Shown here piece after piece: positions 48,236 to 60,299 of a stretch of DNA of 64,000 nucleotides. The stretch comes from Stenopsyche tienmushanensis. Its lineage: Eukaryota > Arthropoda > Insecta > Trichoptera > Stenopsychidae. The stretch lies in the NCBI GenBank assembly GCA_008973525.1, contig WACJ01000081.1, forward strand, positions 806,001 to 870,000, in the 5' to 3' direction. Each line of letters starts with the position of its first letter. The stretch's first letter is position 1. The notes below the pieces were generated by a model. That model worked only from the letters and a program-made list of their open reading frames with translations. It did no database searches and was not told the DNA's origin. Both the position numbers and the translations under genes were made by a program.

Positions 48236-48930
48236 AAATATTAGCTAATATTAATAAATAAATCTAAATAATATCGAATAAACATATGTATTAGGGTGGT
48301 CTTGAAATCAGAGTCATCCTTCCAAGTTTCAGCATCTTTGTTCAAAAACTGTGATGAGATATCCAGTATCTGGAAAAATCGTAACGAGTTGCTAGTCACA
48401 AAGTCTTCTATCCTTTGTTCGATGATGTGTTCGACATCAATGCTTTTTATTTTCTGGCAATCTTCTATACCTTCGATTCTTAGTGCATCTACCATATTTT
48501 GCTTATCTTTAACTTAAATTTCATCGTCAAAAAATGCAAAAGACAGCAACTCTTTCGGCATGTACCATAAATGGCCCAGTATTTTTTCATGATAACTTTG
48601 GCCATTGTTTGGTTTGTATTTTCAAAGGATATCAGGTCTTTTAATAATTGTAAATCGTTTCTTGGTGCTTGAATCTAACAGGAGCTTGAAACCAGAATTT
48701 TATACAATATATATTACGACTGTGAAAAAACAAATATCTTTTATTGCTTTCATTTCCTTTTTCGTCAGTTTAATTTGACGTTTAAATAAAACAATTTTCA
48801 TGTAACAGATAGCTTTAGCCGTCCATTTAGCACGATGAAAACCAGCAGGCATCCTAAATGAAACTCCTTTTTCAGGAATTCCTCCCAAGTAAATGATGGA
48901 GTGATGATGGAAAGATTCAGTCACACTTGA
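48236..48930 (-). pseudogene. Relic of a repetitive arthropod gene family of unknown function
   Basis: On the minus strand, three blocks follow each other in order. The first starts near 48924 (HHSIIYLGG, GVSFRMPAGFHRAKWTAKAI, LFKRQIKLTKKEM). A second frame holds APRNDLQLLKDLISFEN and HLWYMPKELLSFAFFDDEI. The third runs to about 48241 (NMVDALRIEGIEDCQKIKSI, DFVTSNSLRFFQILDISSQF, DAETWKDDSDF). This order and the motifs (GAxHRARWMAKAIY, ALTHHLWYL, FAFFDD, LxDFVTxNSLxFF, FLxxDPxxW) recall many-copy uncharacterised arthropod proteins. The sense is lost through a stop just after FAFFDDEI, at least one frame change and a missing N-terminal half. It is probably a mobile or retro-copied sequence. I assign no function. 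Confidence 0.6.
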
Positions 48931-48959
48931 CGGGAGTCTTTATGACGGGGTGACTGCCT

Positions 48960-48989
48960 AATTTTTTAAAAGTCGAAAAATAAGGACCA
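48960..48989 (+). repeat. Motif shared with 20110-20138
   Basis: AAGTCGAAAAATAAGGACCA preceded by AATTTTTTAA. It is nearly identical to the intron-1 copy in the same orientation and lies about 30 bases beyond the 5' end of the relic at 48236-48930. It is a likely terminal or flanking sequence of that family. Confidence 0.5.
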
Positions 48990-51287
48990 CAATAATATAT
49001 AACTAGTATGCCTATTGATTTTTAATATTGAGTTTAGAAATATGCATGCATGAAGCTAAAATTATTTGAGATTTCTACAAAAAATATCTAAAACTTTTTG
49101 GCACTTCCCTAAATTGAACCCCTTTTAATACATCCTTTGACTTACGTGAACATATACGATCTTAAAATACGTCCTATTTATTCGGTTGTTACAGCTGACA
49201 TTTTGCTTTCAAAGGTCAATGTCGTACTAATTTAATCTAGGAAGGTATCCTTGCGGAGTTATTAAGGCAATACGACAGTTTGGAATATATTATTTTGCAT
49301 AATTTATTCCGAATTGGCTTAATTGCACGCTTTAAATAAATCGTGTTTGGAAAGCATAGGTTAAGAATTTTAGTTTGACGGAATCATGGAATCAAATGTA
49401 ATTTTGACGACGTGACGATATTACAATTCAGATTCAAAGTTCAAGGTTTCTCTTTAAGTTATGTAAATCGATGATTCCGCCTCGTGGGGTGGTTGTTAAA
49501 ATTATTTCTACAGGATAGAAGTAGATATGCATTAACAATCGGAATTAGTCTTCGTATATTGATGTTAATTTTTTAATATACATTAACAATTATTTGTATT
49601 TAATTAACTTGAAAAACAGATCATTTAAATGTTTGGACTTGTAGCTCAAATTATTTGGGCTCAAATATAAGGAAAGTCAAATCCGATTTAAAAAACAGTG
49701 TTCCTAAAAAATGCAATTTATGCAGTGCAATGCTTGTATCATATTTATATAAGACATGTAAACAGACTTATAAAGATGAGCGTGATCATATGGGCACATA
49801 GAATATTTTATTAGGGATTATATTATTGTGATTAAAATAGCATTACTCCAATATTTAATGAGAAGAGTTAAACCATTGCAAATTGCATTGAAAGTAATCT
49901 CATTTATCAGAATATGAATAAAGGCGAACAAAAATATGAAAGCATTTTCAATGTAAAATCGCAGATATTAATTTTGGAATGAATTGAAACCATCTACCAT
50001 TGAATTGAACGTATCATAAATTCGAAGAATTTATAACAAAGCTTTAGTATTTTGAAATGATGCAAAAGTATTGACGTATTTTTATAATGGTTATAACAGG
50101 AAACAGGTTTAATAACAGGAAAATTGATGAAAAATTTGGAAAAATATAAGCACATCCATATGTGTAATTATTTTTAAAAAGTATGTTTATTCAATATTAT
50201 GTATGTCATATTGGAGGTTTTATTACAGATTTGTGGAATCGAACATATGAACACTTAGTAAGTATTTATTCCATTAACCCATTGCCTTCAAAGTTTTCTG
50301 TTAGTTTTTGTAAGCTTTTGATTAACGTTCCGTAAAATAGTAGCCGGTCGACCGTGATAGAAAACGTTGGTGGGCGGTGGACAGGAATGAATATGGGTGG
50401 AAAGAAGGTGGTTGAGTCCGAAAGGTGGTGAGCAAAGGCTGTGATCAACTAAATGCTTCTCCTCGGTAGTCATCCTGTGGTGACGACCGACTCTTTGCCT
50501 TTACAAAAAAAAATATATCCCGAGTATCGTTGACAAACGAAACGAACACAAAATTTCCATAATTTAAGCTTCGTAGTAGGCGTTGTGGTTAGACGAAATA
50601 GGAATAATTTATTAAATTCTAGGTCAATTTCCCCTTTAAAATTCAAATTTAATGTGTACTAGCTTTGAAATGTTGCCTGTATTAAATGTTTAACGATATT
50701 TACGCATCAAATCGTTCCCTATTAAAAATACACACAGGCGTTGAATACATAAACACATTCGCACAAACATTATGACCTAAATTCAATCGTTTTTATTTGA
50801 AGTGGTATTTCTTGTCGATCCAATTTATAGAACGGTTTTTCCACATAGATTCACTAGGAGCAACCCTTGGATGCAATGTTGATATTAGAAAATGTTTTTG
50901 AAATTCTGTAAACGTGCCAATGTTGCAGAAGCGGAGCATAAAACTATCACGAAATGAAGCTATCTTAAGCTGTTTAGCTTTGTGGATGGTTTGAAAGCCA
51001 CACTTTTTTGCTCCAGCTCACCAAACAAAAGTTCCAGCTGAAATTAAGTTCAGCTGTTGAAATATAAAAGCGGAGCTCGATACAAAATGCACATAGAACA
51101 ATATTTATCAGTTTATAATAAGTCATTGACTGTTTCAATAGTATTTTTATGAAAATGCAATATATTTTTTCTTTATGTAAGATATGATTTCAGATTATTT
51201 AGTTTATCTATTCCGCTGTTTTTGTACATAATGTAAAAGTAAGAAAAATATCAAAAATATCAATATCAATATCAAATCAATATCAAT
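48990..51287. other. Non-coding region
   Basis: AT-rich with no recognised gene. A GC-richer patch at 50330-50500 has overlapping minus-strand open frames (60 and 61 codons) without a domain. An ATATCA-type simple repeat lies at about 51245-51290, just before the hAT relic. Confidence 0.5.
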
Positions 51288-51510
51288 TTTTTTGGATTTC
51301 TGTTCAAGAGAAATATCCAGCTCTTTACACGAAGGCACTGAAAATTTTGTTACAGCTTTCGACATCATATTTGTGTGAGCTCGGTTTTTTAACAATAACT
51401 AATATGAAAACTAAAAAACGCGAAAGACTTACGAATTTAGACGAAGAATTGAGGGTAGCTATATCACATATTCGACCAAATATTTCTGATATCTACAAAA
51501 AAATCTATTA
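51288..51510 (+). pseudogene. hAT transposase C-terminal fragment (ZBED5/FAM200/SCAND3-like)
   Basis: An uninterrupted frame reads FWISVQEKYPALYTKALKIL, then LQLSTSYLCELGFLTITNMK, then TKKRERLTNLDEELRVAISH and IRPNISDIYKK. This matches the C-terminal dimerisation region of hAT transposases and their domesticated relatives: YPxLxxxALxxLLxFSTTYLCE, then GFSxMxxIKxKKRxRL, then LRxALSxIxPxI. The upstream catalytic core is absent, replaced by an ATATCA simple repeat, and the frame runs on into unrelated sequence, so this is a truncated fossil. It could be an exon of a domesticated gene, but no splice site or second exon supports that. Confidence 0.75.
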
Positions 51511-51539
51511 TGTTAAGCAGGAACGTCATTTTGGGTGGA

Positions 51540-51990
51540 CAAATATGCCCCCCCCCCTAGATGATGTTGGTAGATTGTGCAAAAATAAATTAAATAGGTA
51601 AGGTCTTGCAATACTAAAATACTTCCCTGAAGAACTCCCGCTGAAACGGATTTGGAAGTTGACATCATTTTAAGGATCAGACCGCGATGCCAGACAGTGT
51701 CGAACGCTTTTTCGATGTCGAGTAGTACCATATCGGTACTTCTCTTCGTATTAAAGTTTCTAGAAACATGTTCGAATAGTTTGGTCAATTGCTGGGCCGT
51801 AGATTGGTTCCTATGAAAACTGAATTACTCATAATTAATAAATATATACGGAGTTCATCCTGTCTTTTTAGAATATATTTTTTGAATATTTTACTTAGTG
51901 CAGAAAATAAGCTGATTGGGCGGTAATTTATTGGGTTACTCATGATACAAATCTCAAAAATTAATATTTTTAAAAAAGTTAATAAAACAA
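51540..51990 (-). pseudogene. Decayed jockey-type reverse transcriptase, second copy
   Basis: The minus strand reads NPINYRPISLFSALSKIFKK (near 51940-51880), then QLTKLFEHVSRNFNTKRSTD, then MVLLDIEKAFDTVWHRGLIL (near 51735-51675). A deletion then jumps to SVSAGVLQGSILVLQDL. These are fingers/palm motifs of a jockey-group reverse transcriptase. The sequence between the DIEKAFDTVW box and the LQGSIL box is much shorter than expected, the first segment is in a different frame, and no YADD box follows. The DNA of the DIEKAFDTVW box is almost identical to the copy at 1386-2075. The fragment abuts the hAT relic in the opposite orientation, with a run of nine C (about 51547-51556) near the junction. 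Confidence 0.8.
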
Positions 51991-52418
51991 TAAATCTTAT
52001 GTTCAATATTTTTATAAAGCTTAATTATTAGGTTAATAGAGTAGGAGATTATTTGTATAAATATCCATCTTAATTAACCAGAGCGGTGATGCACTGATAA
52101 ATGGCGCACGTGTTGCGGTCGAACAATCACATAATGTTTTAAGGTAAGTTTCGCTTATTTAATAACTTTATTATCATCTTTTTCAACTATCTTGTATATT
52201 TTGAAGTGATAAATCATATTTATGTAATTTAAGTCGTAGATCATCAATAATTAAATACTTTTTGATTAGCAATATTTGGTGCTTATTGTATTTATAGTAT
52301 GAATAATTCATTATTAACACCATAATAATGATATATAACTATATTAAATAATGCAGAGGGTGTGCTAATTTAAAATAAATGGTTAAAGTCTTTATTTTGA
52401 TGTATAAATACTGAATGA

Positions 52419-52658
52419 TATAATAAAGGTTTCCGATCTCTGTTCGAGAATGTGCCAAAGCTTGAAGAGGTCGTTAACGAATGTCGCTTAAAGAAAAATA
52501 GTTCTATAGACACTCACTGGTTTTTATTACAACTTCGTGAGAGTCTCTCGTTATTGGCTGATTTCGCAGATGACGGTTATGTAGGATATATCCCGACGCT
52601 GAATGAGGGTGAAGACAGGGTAGAAAAAAGCAAAAATGAAGATATGCGTGAAAGCTGA
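52419..52658 (+). CDS. Unidentified open frame, 79 codons, possible exon or retrocopy
   Basis: An open frame lies between TGA stops at 52416 and 52656. It reads FRSLFENVPKLEEVVNECRL, then KKNSSIDTHWFLLQLRESLS, then LLADFADDGYVGYIPTLNEG, then EDRVEKSKNEDMRES. The mix of charged, aromatic and hydrophobic residues looks more like real protein than the AT-driven frames around it, and the end is acidic. There is no in-frame ATG near the start; the ATG at 52450 is out of frame. A possible acceptor (ATAATAAAG) lacks a pyrimidine tract. I do not recognise the family. It could be a 3'-terminal exon, a retrocopy fragment or a transposon-derived sequence. Just upstream, at about 52145, sits a good donor-like AAG|GTAAGT. 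Confidence 0.25.
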   Translation, partial: YNKGFRSLFENVPKLEEVVNECRLKKNSSIDTHWFLLQLRESLSLLADFADDGYVGYIPTLNEGEDRVEKSKNEDMRES

Positions 52659-55600
52659 CTTGAATGGGTTATTCGGTGAAATTTTAATAATTCACACCAT
52701 CCACCGGATCAACCGCCCTTTTAAATCATGCTTAAATTGCGCGTTCAGTGTTTTTATAGGCGAGATATTGTCAACGTACGCTGGAGTAGAATTTCCTGTT
52801 CGCATGTAATTTTCAAAGGATTTATTGGAAGGATTTTTCTGCCATCTTAAAAATTGATTCGGATTTTTGCGAAAACATCTGCGCGACTTGGGGCACGCAA
52901 AAGGTTAAAAGTCCTTTGCGTAGCGGGACAAATGGGCTCATCAATGGGCTTCGCATACATGACAAATTTGTTATATTGTTTTTCCAAAAATACTATCTAG
53001 TTCATTGTTTTTATACGACCTCATGCCGATTTTATGGTAAAAACATGTAGGCAAAAACAAGGAAGCATATTGGAAGAGTTCTGGAAAGCGCCTTTAGGTT
53101 TGGCGTTTCGCCAATAAACTGGATGATAAAAAACCCTGGAAAACCAACGAAAGGAAATTATTTTATATCTTATATATTTACTCAGTATAAAATATACATA
53201 TTCATATTAAAGTTGACAGGAAAATACCAAAAAATACCACACAAATTTTATTTATGTGTGCTAAGGCAACCTTTTTTTAAGTCTCAAGTGAGGCTTGACC
53301 TAAATCTAGCACAATTCGCAAAAAACAAAATATTTACATTCAAATGATGTTGTAAAAATTATATCCTTCATCATTTTGCATATTTAGATAATCCGGTGCC
53401 ATTGAGGAAAAAATATGTAAAACCATGGCAATTGAAATTTTATAGCAATGCGTTGAGCGCCTAAATATTAATTATAACCCATCCTACATAATAAAAAACC
53501 CCCTTATTTTAATTTATTTGCTTTAAAAAAATAAGCATGTAATGGGGATGGAAATCCTGGTAAAATTGCAAGCCAATCAGTTTCGGATTTTCTATTTTCA
53601 AGAAGAGATTTCTGCAAAGGAGTAGTGTTACTTGGATGGTGACGCCACCCCCGATCTCCCATGAGGTGTCATCACATCAGTGGCGAATTATTAAAACAGC
53701 AGCCAACTGTCAAAATAGCTGTAAATTGTCAAAAGGGTGGCGGTTTTTAAAAAAGCCACCACACGAATTAAATCATAAATGTGTTCTGTCATTCATCGTA
53801 GCCGACTTGTGGTTCGGGATCATTATTACGGATTGTGCCGCAATCGATCACTCAACAGCAGATTGAGAGCATCCTCTTTAATATCTAATAGCTCTTTGAA
53901 GAAAATATTCAAATTTTAAGATTATTTACAAAAATTAATCTTAGTAACATTGGCATTAAATACAGAAAACTGAGATGATAGTAATAACATATTATATATA
54001 ATTTAAACATAACAATATGAATAGGTTCTATCGTTCAATTATATTTGTTAAAATTCCACCAAAGGTGCAGCATCACTCGAAGCTATTAATTTCATATTCT
54101 CAATGTTCAACAAATTTTATATTAATTGTATAGTGCATTTTATCCCAAGGATTTGTTATTCAATCTTCTAACATTCAAATAACTTTTGATTAGAGAGAAA
54201 AAAATCCTGGATATCCAAAAAAAAAAAAAAAAGGAATCTATTGGATTGATCCTTATTGCTTATTGCTAAAAAAAATCTCAACTCATTTTTATCGACGAAA
54301 AACCTGTTAATTTGTAGACATATTATTTTTAAGCGTTCCCATGAAGCATGTGACGAATAAACAATCTAATTACGACGGAATACTTATTTAAAAACAGCAT
54401 TTGTAATGCCATTTGTAATATATAAAAAGGTTTAATTACTGGAACAACTTAATAATACAAAATTTGGGTTTCTATTATGGTAAGTAATGATATAATAAGA
54501 CATAATTTACAAAATACTCTAATTAAGGCCAATTAAGATATCTGTGCTATCTTTAGTGAAATTGGAATTTTATGTCTGTTGAAATTTCTATTTAAGGGTT
54601 GTTTTTTTTGGTGATAAAAATAAACATGAGCGATAAAGCGTATTTTTATCCAGCCATATATTTTATATGAAAATCATAGTTTTTTCTAAAGGATACATTG
54701 TAGGCGATGTGTAAAAACTCGGCGTCTTTTAAAGACATAAATCACGCAAGAATCTTTTCGACTTTCATATTATGTTGTAATAGAATTTAGATTTAATTAC
54801 TATCAGGACGTAAAAAGAAGGTTGTAGTTTTTTTTTGAGGTAAGAAAATGAAGATTTTTAGAAAAAATCCGGAAAATGCTTCCAATATAAAAGAGGCTCA
54901 AAGAGGTCGAGGGAGGAAGAAGGAGGGGGTCTGGTCGCTTCTACGCGATAAGTGGTCCTTTGTCTCTTTTATTATTTTTTCAAAAGAAAAACTTTTCCTC
55001 CGGCATGTCCCTGGGGAAAAAAGAGCAATTATTTTTTATATTATTTTTAAATACCTGCCATCCACTGGCGAGCTTCCTTTTTCGTTAGGGGCACAACACG
55101 AAAAAATACAAGTTGGTCCATGGAATGGATGCTCGATGTTTAAACGATTAGATACAACATTTTTCTCTTCAAATAATTTATTTTCGTCTTTACGCAGTCA
55201 AATTTTTTTTCCATAGTTTATGTATTTAAAATAATTTTTTCTTTTGATGAAATCCTTCCCGTGGAAAATTTAGCCACGGACGGCTTAAAATGTGGATTCA
55301 GACATTAAAATAAGAGCTTTCGTTTTGCGAGGATCATACAATTTGTCGGCTTGTAGAACGAGAATTATTCGCTTTTAACCCGCGTCCTAAATTTTCAAAA
55401 AAAAAACTATAAAAAGTTAACTGCTGGGCTGCGACGGCAATAAAAGAGAGCGCTCTTCGCCAGAAAACGTAGACCTCATCTTTCAAACGCATTTTCCTCG
55501 GAAACTTTGAGGTGTTGTACATTTTCTTTTCTCTCGAAAATCCAAGGAAAACTAGCGTAATATGTTTGCTTTATGTCTTTTTTATGGATGATTAAACTTT

Positions 55601-58600
55601 AACCTTCTGTCAATATAGCACAAACTTTCCTCAAATTCTATTAACAGTATATATATTATGGCCATTACAGGGGGAGCAAAAATTGATGTAACGTTAAAAG
55701 CGCACAAATTCAAAGGAACAACAAATCACTTCAAATTAATTAGGGTAGCGAGTTGGGGGAATGAGATAATTTTTTCGATTATACAAACCCTTATACGACG
55801 AGCGACAAAATGAAGTGAAAAGAAGCAGCAAAGACATAATTGGGAAAACCCGACTGCGGATTTGACCAAAATCCTTTTGATCTATTCCGTCGATAAAAGT
55901 ATCCCTTTTATGGGAATGTCACTTTCTTATATCAAATAACGTACTATATTCTTCTTTACACATTTATAACCTACAGCCTTAACACATATACACATTTTTT
56001 TTGATATTTCAAAATACTTCACCCGAATGGTAATGGATATATTACGCTCTTTCATGAATTATCCTTGATGTTATCTATTTTAAATTGGGTTTAAAAATGC
56101 GAAACTTCACCCTAACGATGAATGATGTGAAAAAAATGTATTCTAAAATGTGTATGCTAAAATATATAAAATACATATTTCAATTCATCTTTGAACATTC
56201 GGGGATAAAAATGATTTTCCCTAATACTTTGGCTTTAATAAGGCTTTTTGAATGCTTGCCTCGGGCGTTGCAGGCATAAGACCAATTAGTTTGAATGATA
56301 TAAATATCCAATTATTTTTTTAATTTCTCAAAAAAAAAATCCAAATACAAATTGTATTTATATTTTTACATCAAATAATCATATTAAAATGTATTTCTTG
56401 TGCTAATTATATGTGCCTTTAGATGCTCCCCTTTTTCTCATTAATGTTATCCATGTCTTTATTATAAATAACATTTCATTTTGTTGTTAATAATATTGTA
56501 ATTTGTGATGGATATTTTATGCAAAGATTATGAATGCTACATACTCCTAACAAACTATTTTTTTAGGAGGATATTTATATATAGGTTTACGTACAAATAT
56601 TGAGTAAACAAGAACTTCAGTAATAATTCTTTCAATCTTGTGAATTTAATATGGTAAAGTAGCCTAAGTTTGTTTAAAAACTAAAAATATAAGGTAGATA
56701 AAGGTAACTCTGAGATGAAAAGAAGATTAATACCCTATATGACTTTTTTAAAGTTTATTACTCCATTTTGTGGCGCCTTTTCTCTATGCTTATTGAATCT
56801 TGAATAAACTTGAAATGGGTGAATTTTTATATGCTTGGTAAAAAAATGTTGTATTCTTATAGGCGTTCCCATGGGACATACGATGAATAAACAATTTAAT
56901 AAAGATGAAATAATAATTTATTGATTGCCAAAATGCTTTAATTAGCTCCCTACGATATAAAACATGTTTACGATATTTTGGTCTTTAAATTTATGGAATT
57001 ATTATGAGTATGTATGCGCGCGACAGTTAGTTGATGCGGGCGATGGCACATCTTGCAAAAAATGTTTTTAATTCTTCATACATTTACATGCTTCATGCAA
57101 CACTAATAAATTCTTCATTGTAAATAATCTTTATAGGAGTAATGTGATGATCAACTAATCGATCACCATATTTCAATCGATCAGGAATAATCTTCAAAGT
57201 TTTTATTTTCAAATCCAAAAACTTGACATTTGAAGAAAATAGCAATTCCAAATTAAATACTGATTTATTCATACTTTGATAACAATTTCATTTAATCCTA
57301 CACAATTTTAAACATCTTTCTTTATACAAAAAATAATATTATAATGACGTTTATCTTAGTTAAAGCAACGAAATAAATTATTTCTGTAGACATATGATGC
57401 GATTTTTTAATGAATGTTTTTCTTAATTTGAACAAGTTATATTGAGAACTCTCATACGATTTAGCATGATCTCTTTGGATTTTAGTGATATATTCATAGC
57501 AATGAAATATTTTCTGCAAAAAATTCACAGGATATGTTCTCACTAAGTACTAATTTAATAGATATATCACATGACTGCCTATTTGGGTCGATCAAAGCCT
57601 CCGAAGAAAACCAGGGTAAGTCTTTGCCACCGTACCAATTATAGACGGCTTTTAATAAATGATTAGATCTTAGCTGGTTTTGTTCCGATGCTTTACTTTG
57701 TTTCATCTAATATGTATTATTTACCGGGAATTGAAAATAAATACATAATTTTCGTTGAGCCCGAGTGAAAATGTTTTCATTGTTTTTAGCTATTCTTACA
57801 TCTCTAAGATTAAATGCAGACAGGTTTCATATTTACAATGAAAATTCAAAGTAAATTTCTTTACACGTGCCATAAAAGTGTTTGTTTGATCTCGGATACG
57901 AAAAGTATTCGCTTTCATTGTTTACAAACGGCGCGAAAATTAATTCCGGAATAAATCGTCGATGATCACATTCTTGCCGTGAAAATATGAGTTTTTACGG
58001 CTTCCATCCTTATATTATGCATCCATCTTTGGCACAAGAGCCGGCTATTGTATTTATGGGCTTCTTAAAGTTTCACGAGGCCATGTATCGGCACCGCCTT
58101 AAAGAGGATCGACTCGCTTACGTATGCCTTTTTAACGTTTCGAATTTCCCCGGAGTTTCCGAGAGCGAACGCAAAATAGATGTTTCCACAAATGGCGACC
58201 ATAAAGTAGGAAACCTTTGACCCCTGTGAGTCATTTCCTGGTTTGGTATGAATATTCAATCAACCCTTCGCATAAGGTCGCATAGGCCGAGGGGGCTGCT
58301 TGACAGTTCAATGCGGCCGCCGGGCGCCCTTATTTTAAACCCTACACTTTTTTCCATAACCATTGTTCGCTAGATTCGCTCAACGCAGAGGACATTTTTG
58401 AGATTTGATTTGGTAAAAAATCAAGCTGGCCTCACACTCTGGACAAATTGTATAAAAAAGTGATTTTGAAAGAAAACATTTTTATAGTAAACTCTGAACT
58501 CCTTTGAGACACTTGGATACCCCATACATACTTAATAAGCGTTGCATATGTAAACGAGGGGATATCTTCTACTATTCACTGTAAGAATAAAAATACCTGC

Positions 58601-59133
58601 AGATAGTACAGTGGCTTACGTGACAGACTCTAAAGACATGATTTTTAAGTTGACTTTTCTGCAAGAAATACGCTTTGGAGTCATGTTTTAAATCTTGATA
58701 TAACTATACACATTTTTATTTTTTAAGTACTACTATGTGACTCTTTTAATATACCAAAGATTGAGTTTAAAACCCGATTGCAAAAAAAAATTCATCTAAG
58801 AAGGTGATATTGAAATACAAAGAACATTAATTTTTAAATAATGATAATATTATACGAATATTTGTAAAATGGGTTTTTACTGTAACATTGTTTGGATTAG
58901 AAAATATAATATTTTAAATCGAATTTTGGTTTAAATTCTCTTATTTGAAAATTTAAATACTATTAAAGACTACTAAGAAAATTGGGCAGAACCCAACTTA
59001 ACTAAATTATTGGCAGTATTAATTTTAATTATTAAAAAAACCTATTTAAATGATCTCATCTCAACTTTAACATATGTGAATTACAAAAGACAGAATGCGT
59101 AAATTATTATTTTAAAAACAATCAAATAAATCA
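52659..59133. other. Long non-coding region
   Basis: About 6.5 kb without a recognised gene. GC-richer patches lie at 53630-53870, 54890-55130 and 57890-58340 (the last with GCGGCCGCCGGGCGCC at about 58313). Open frames of up to 122 codons (54848-55216) have no domain and AT-driven or low-complexity composition. A 16-17 A run is at about 54213-54230. Confidence 0.45.
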
Positions 59134-59245
59134 CAGTCGACCCGCGAACATGATCCTAGCAGGAGGATCGAAATATCGGATAGAGGTAAAAAATTTAATA
59201 TAATTTTATCTCTCAAATGCCAAAAGAAACACAATCAGATGTGTC
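59134..59245 (+). repeat. Dispersed repeat fragment, family shared with 18154
   Basis: Starts CAGTCGACCCGCGAACATGA and aligns over about 100 bases with 18154-18262 (shared AGGAGG(T/A)TCGAAATAT core). The clean CAG start resembles a DNA-transposon end, and this copy preserves the terminus better than the intron-1 copy. No opposite end was found. Confidence 0.6.
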
Positions 59246-59574
59246 TTAGTTAGCCTGTTGTAGATTATTAAAAATATGTAGATCAAAAACGAATAAAACG
59301 TAAACAGTATACGTATTAACAAAATAATATTGAATTACTGGACACAAATAATTTTCAAGATGTTCACTGCGTCACAACTCGACTATTGTTTTATGCTCTT
59401 TACCTGCACCAATTCAATTCCCTTGAACTTATTATTTTCTATATTTCAGGTGACAAATTAATGGCCAGACAATAAGACGGTAGTTTAAGAGTATTCACTT
59501 GATTCTTACATTTAAAAAAATACCAAAATCTTATTTGAAGTTCATAAAAACTACTCGAGAAAAAACCAGCCACA

Positions 59575-59647
59575 CGTAGTGGCCATAGGAGTCAGTGGGA
59601 AAAAATCTTCGGCCACAATGTGTAGCCATAGGAGTTGTAAGGGTTAA
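59575..59647. repeat. piggyBac-like terminus with subterminal repeats
   Basis: On the minus strand the end reads TTAACCCTTACAACTCCTAT. The phrase ACTCCTATGGC(T/C)AC occurs twice, about 45 bases apart, near 59579-59597 and 59623-59636 on the + strand. TTAA followed by CCCTT is a piggyBac-like signature. The partner end is not visible. Confidence 0.35.
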
Positions 59648-60299
59648 GCTTGAGTTTACCTTGGGATATGCTTGGGGAAAAGGCTCGTCTTTGAAGTCTC
59701 GCAGTTGGTAGATGCATTTTCTACCATTTTTCTTCCCCAATTACGATCGAATGATTATTCAGCTGCATTAAATTAAAGTTTTTTAGTTACTTGATGTAAG
59801 AATAATATTATAATAGACTATGTGAATGTGATGAGATTAAGTAAAAAAATAAAAATTCAATTGTATTGTGATAAAAGTTTTTTTAGGCAAATTGAATAAA
59901 TTATTTGCGAAGTGATATTTTAACCATTGTTTTAAACTCAAATTAATACTTACTACACATTTGAATAAAGGAATTACACGAATTCGCTGGTTCTATCCTA
60001 ATTGTATGAAATTGTATTCATATTATTCGCAGTACATTCCGAAGTTTGCGAATTTAAATTCAGAAGTTTATTTGCAAACTCGAGTTCAGGAGCGAAATGA
60101 ATTGTTTTAAAGTATTTTTTTGCTAATATTTTACGTATCTTGCACACAGATTTGGCATTTTTTTGCCGTTTTTCCGATGAAAACTTTGGCGAAAAAATAA
60201 AATCTCGTTTGCTGAATTTCACGCGGAGAGACTCCAGATATGGGGGTTTGAGATGGGTGGAAGTGGAGATTTTATTTTATTCTGTAAAGTTAAAAGTTG

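Noticed and set aside
54213..54230. Poly-A run as a retrocopy tail
   Set aside because: No coding or element sequence precedes it. Simple slippage in AT-rich DNA explains it.
54848..55216. 122-codon + strand open frame
   Set aside because: Length is helped by lysine/phenylalanine-rich low-complexity sequence. No domain, promoter or homologous motif is seen.
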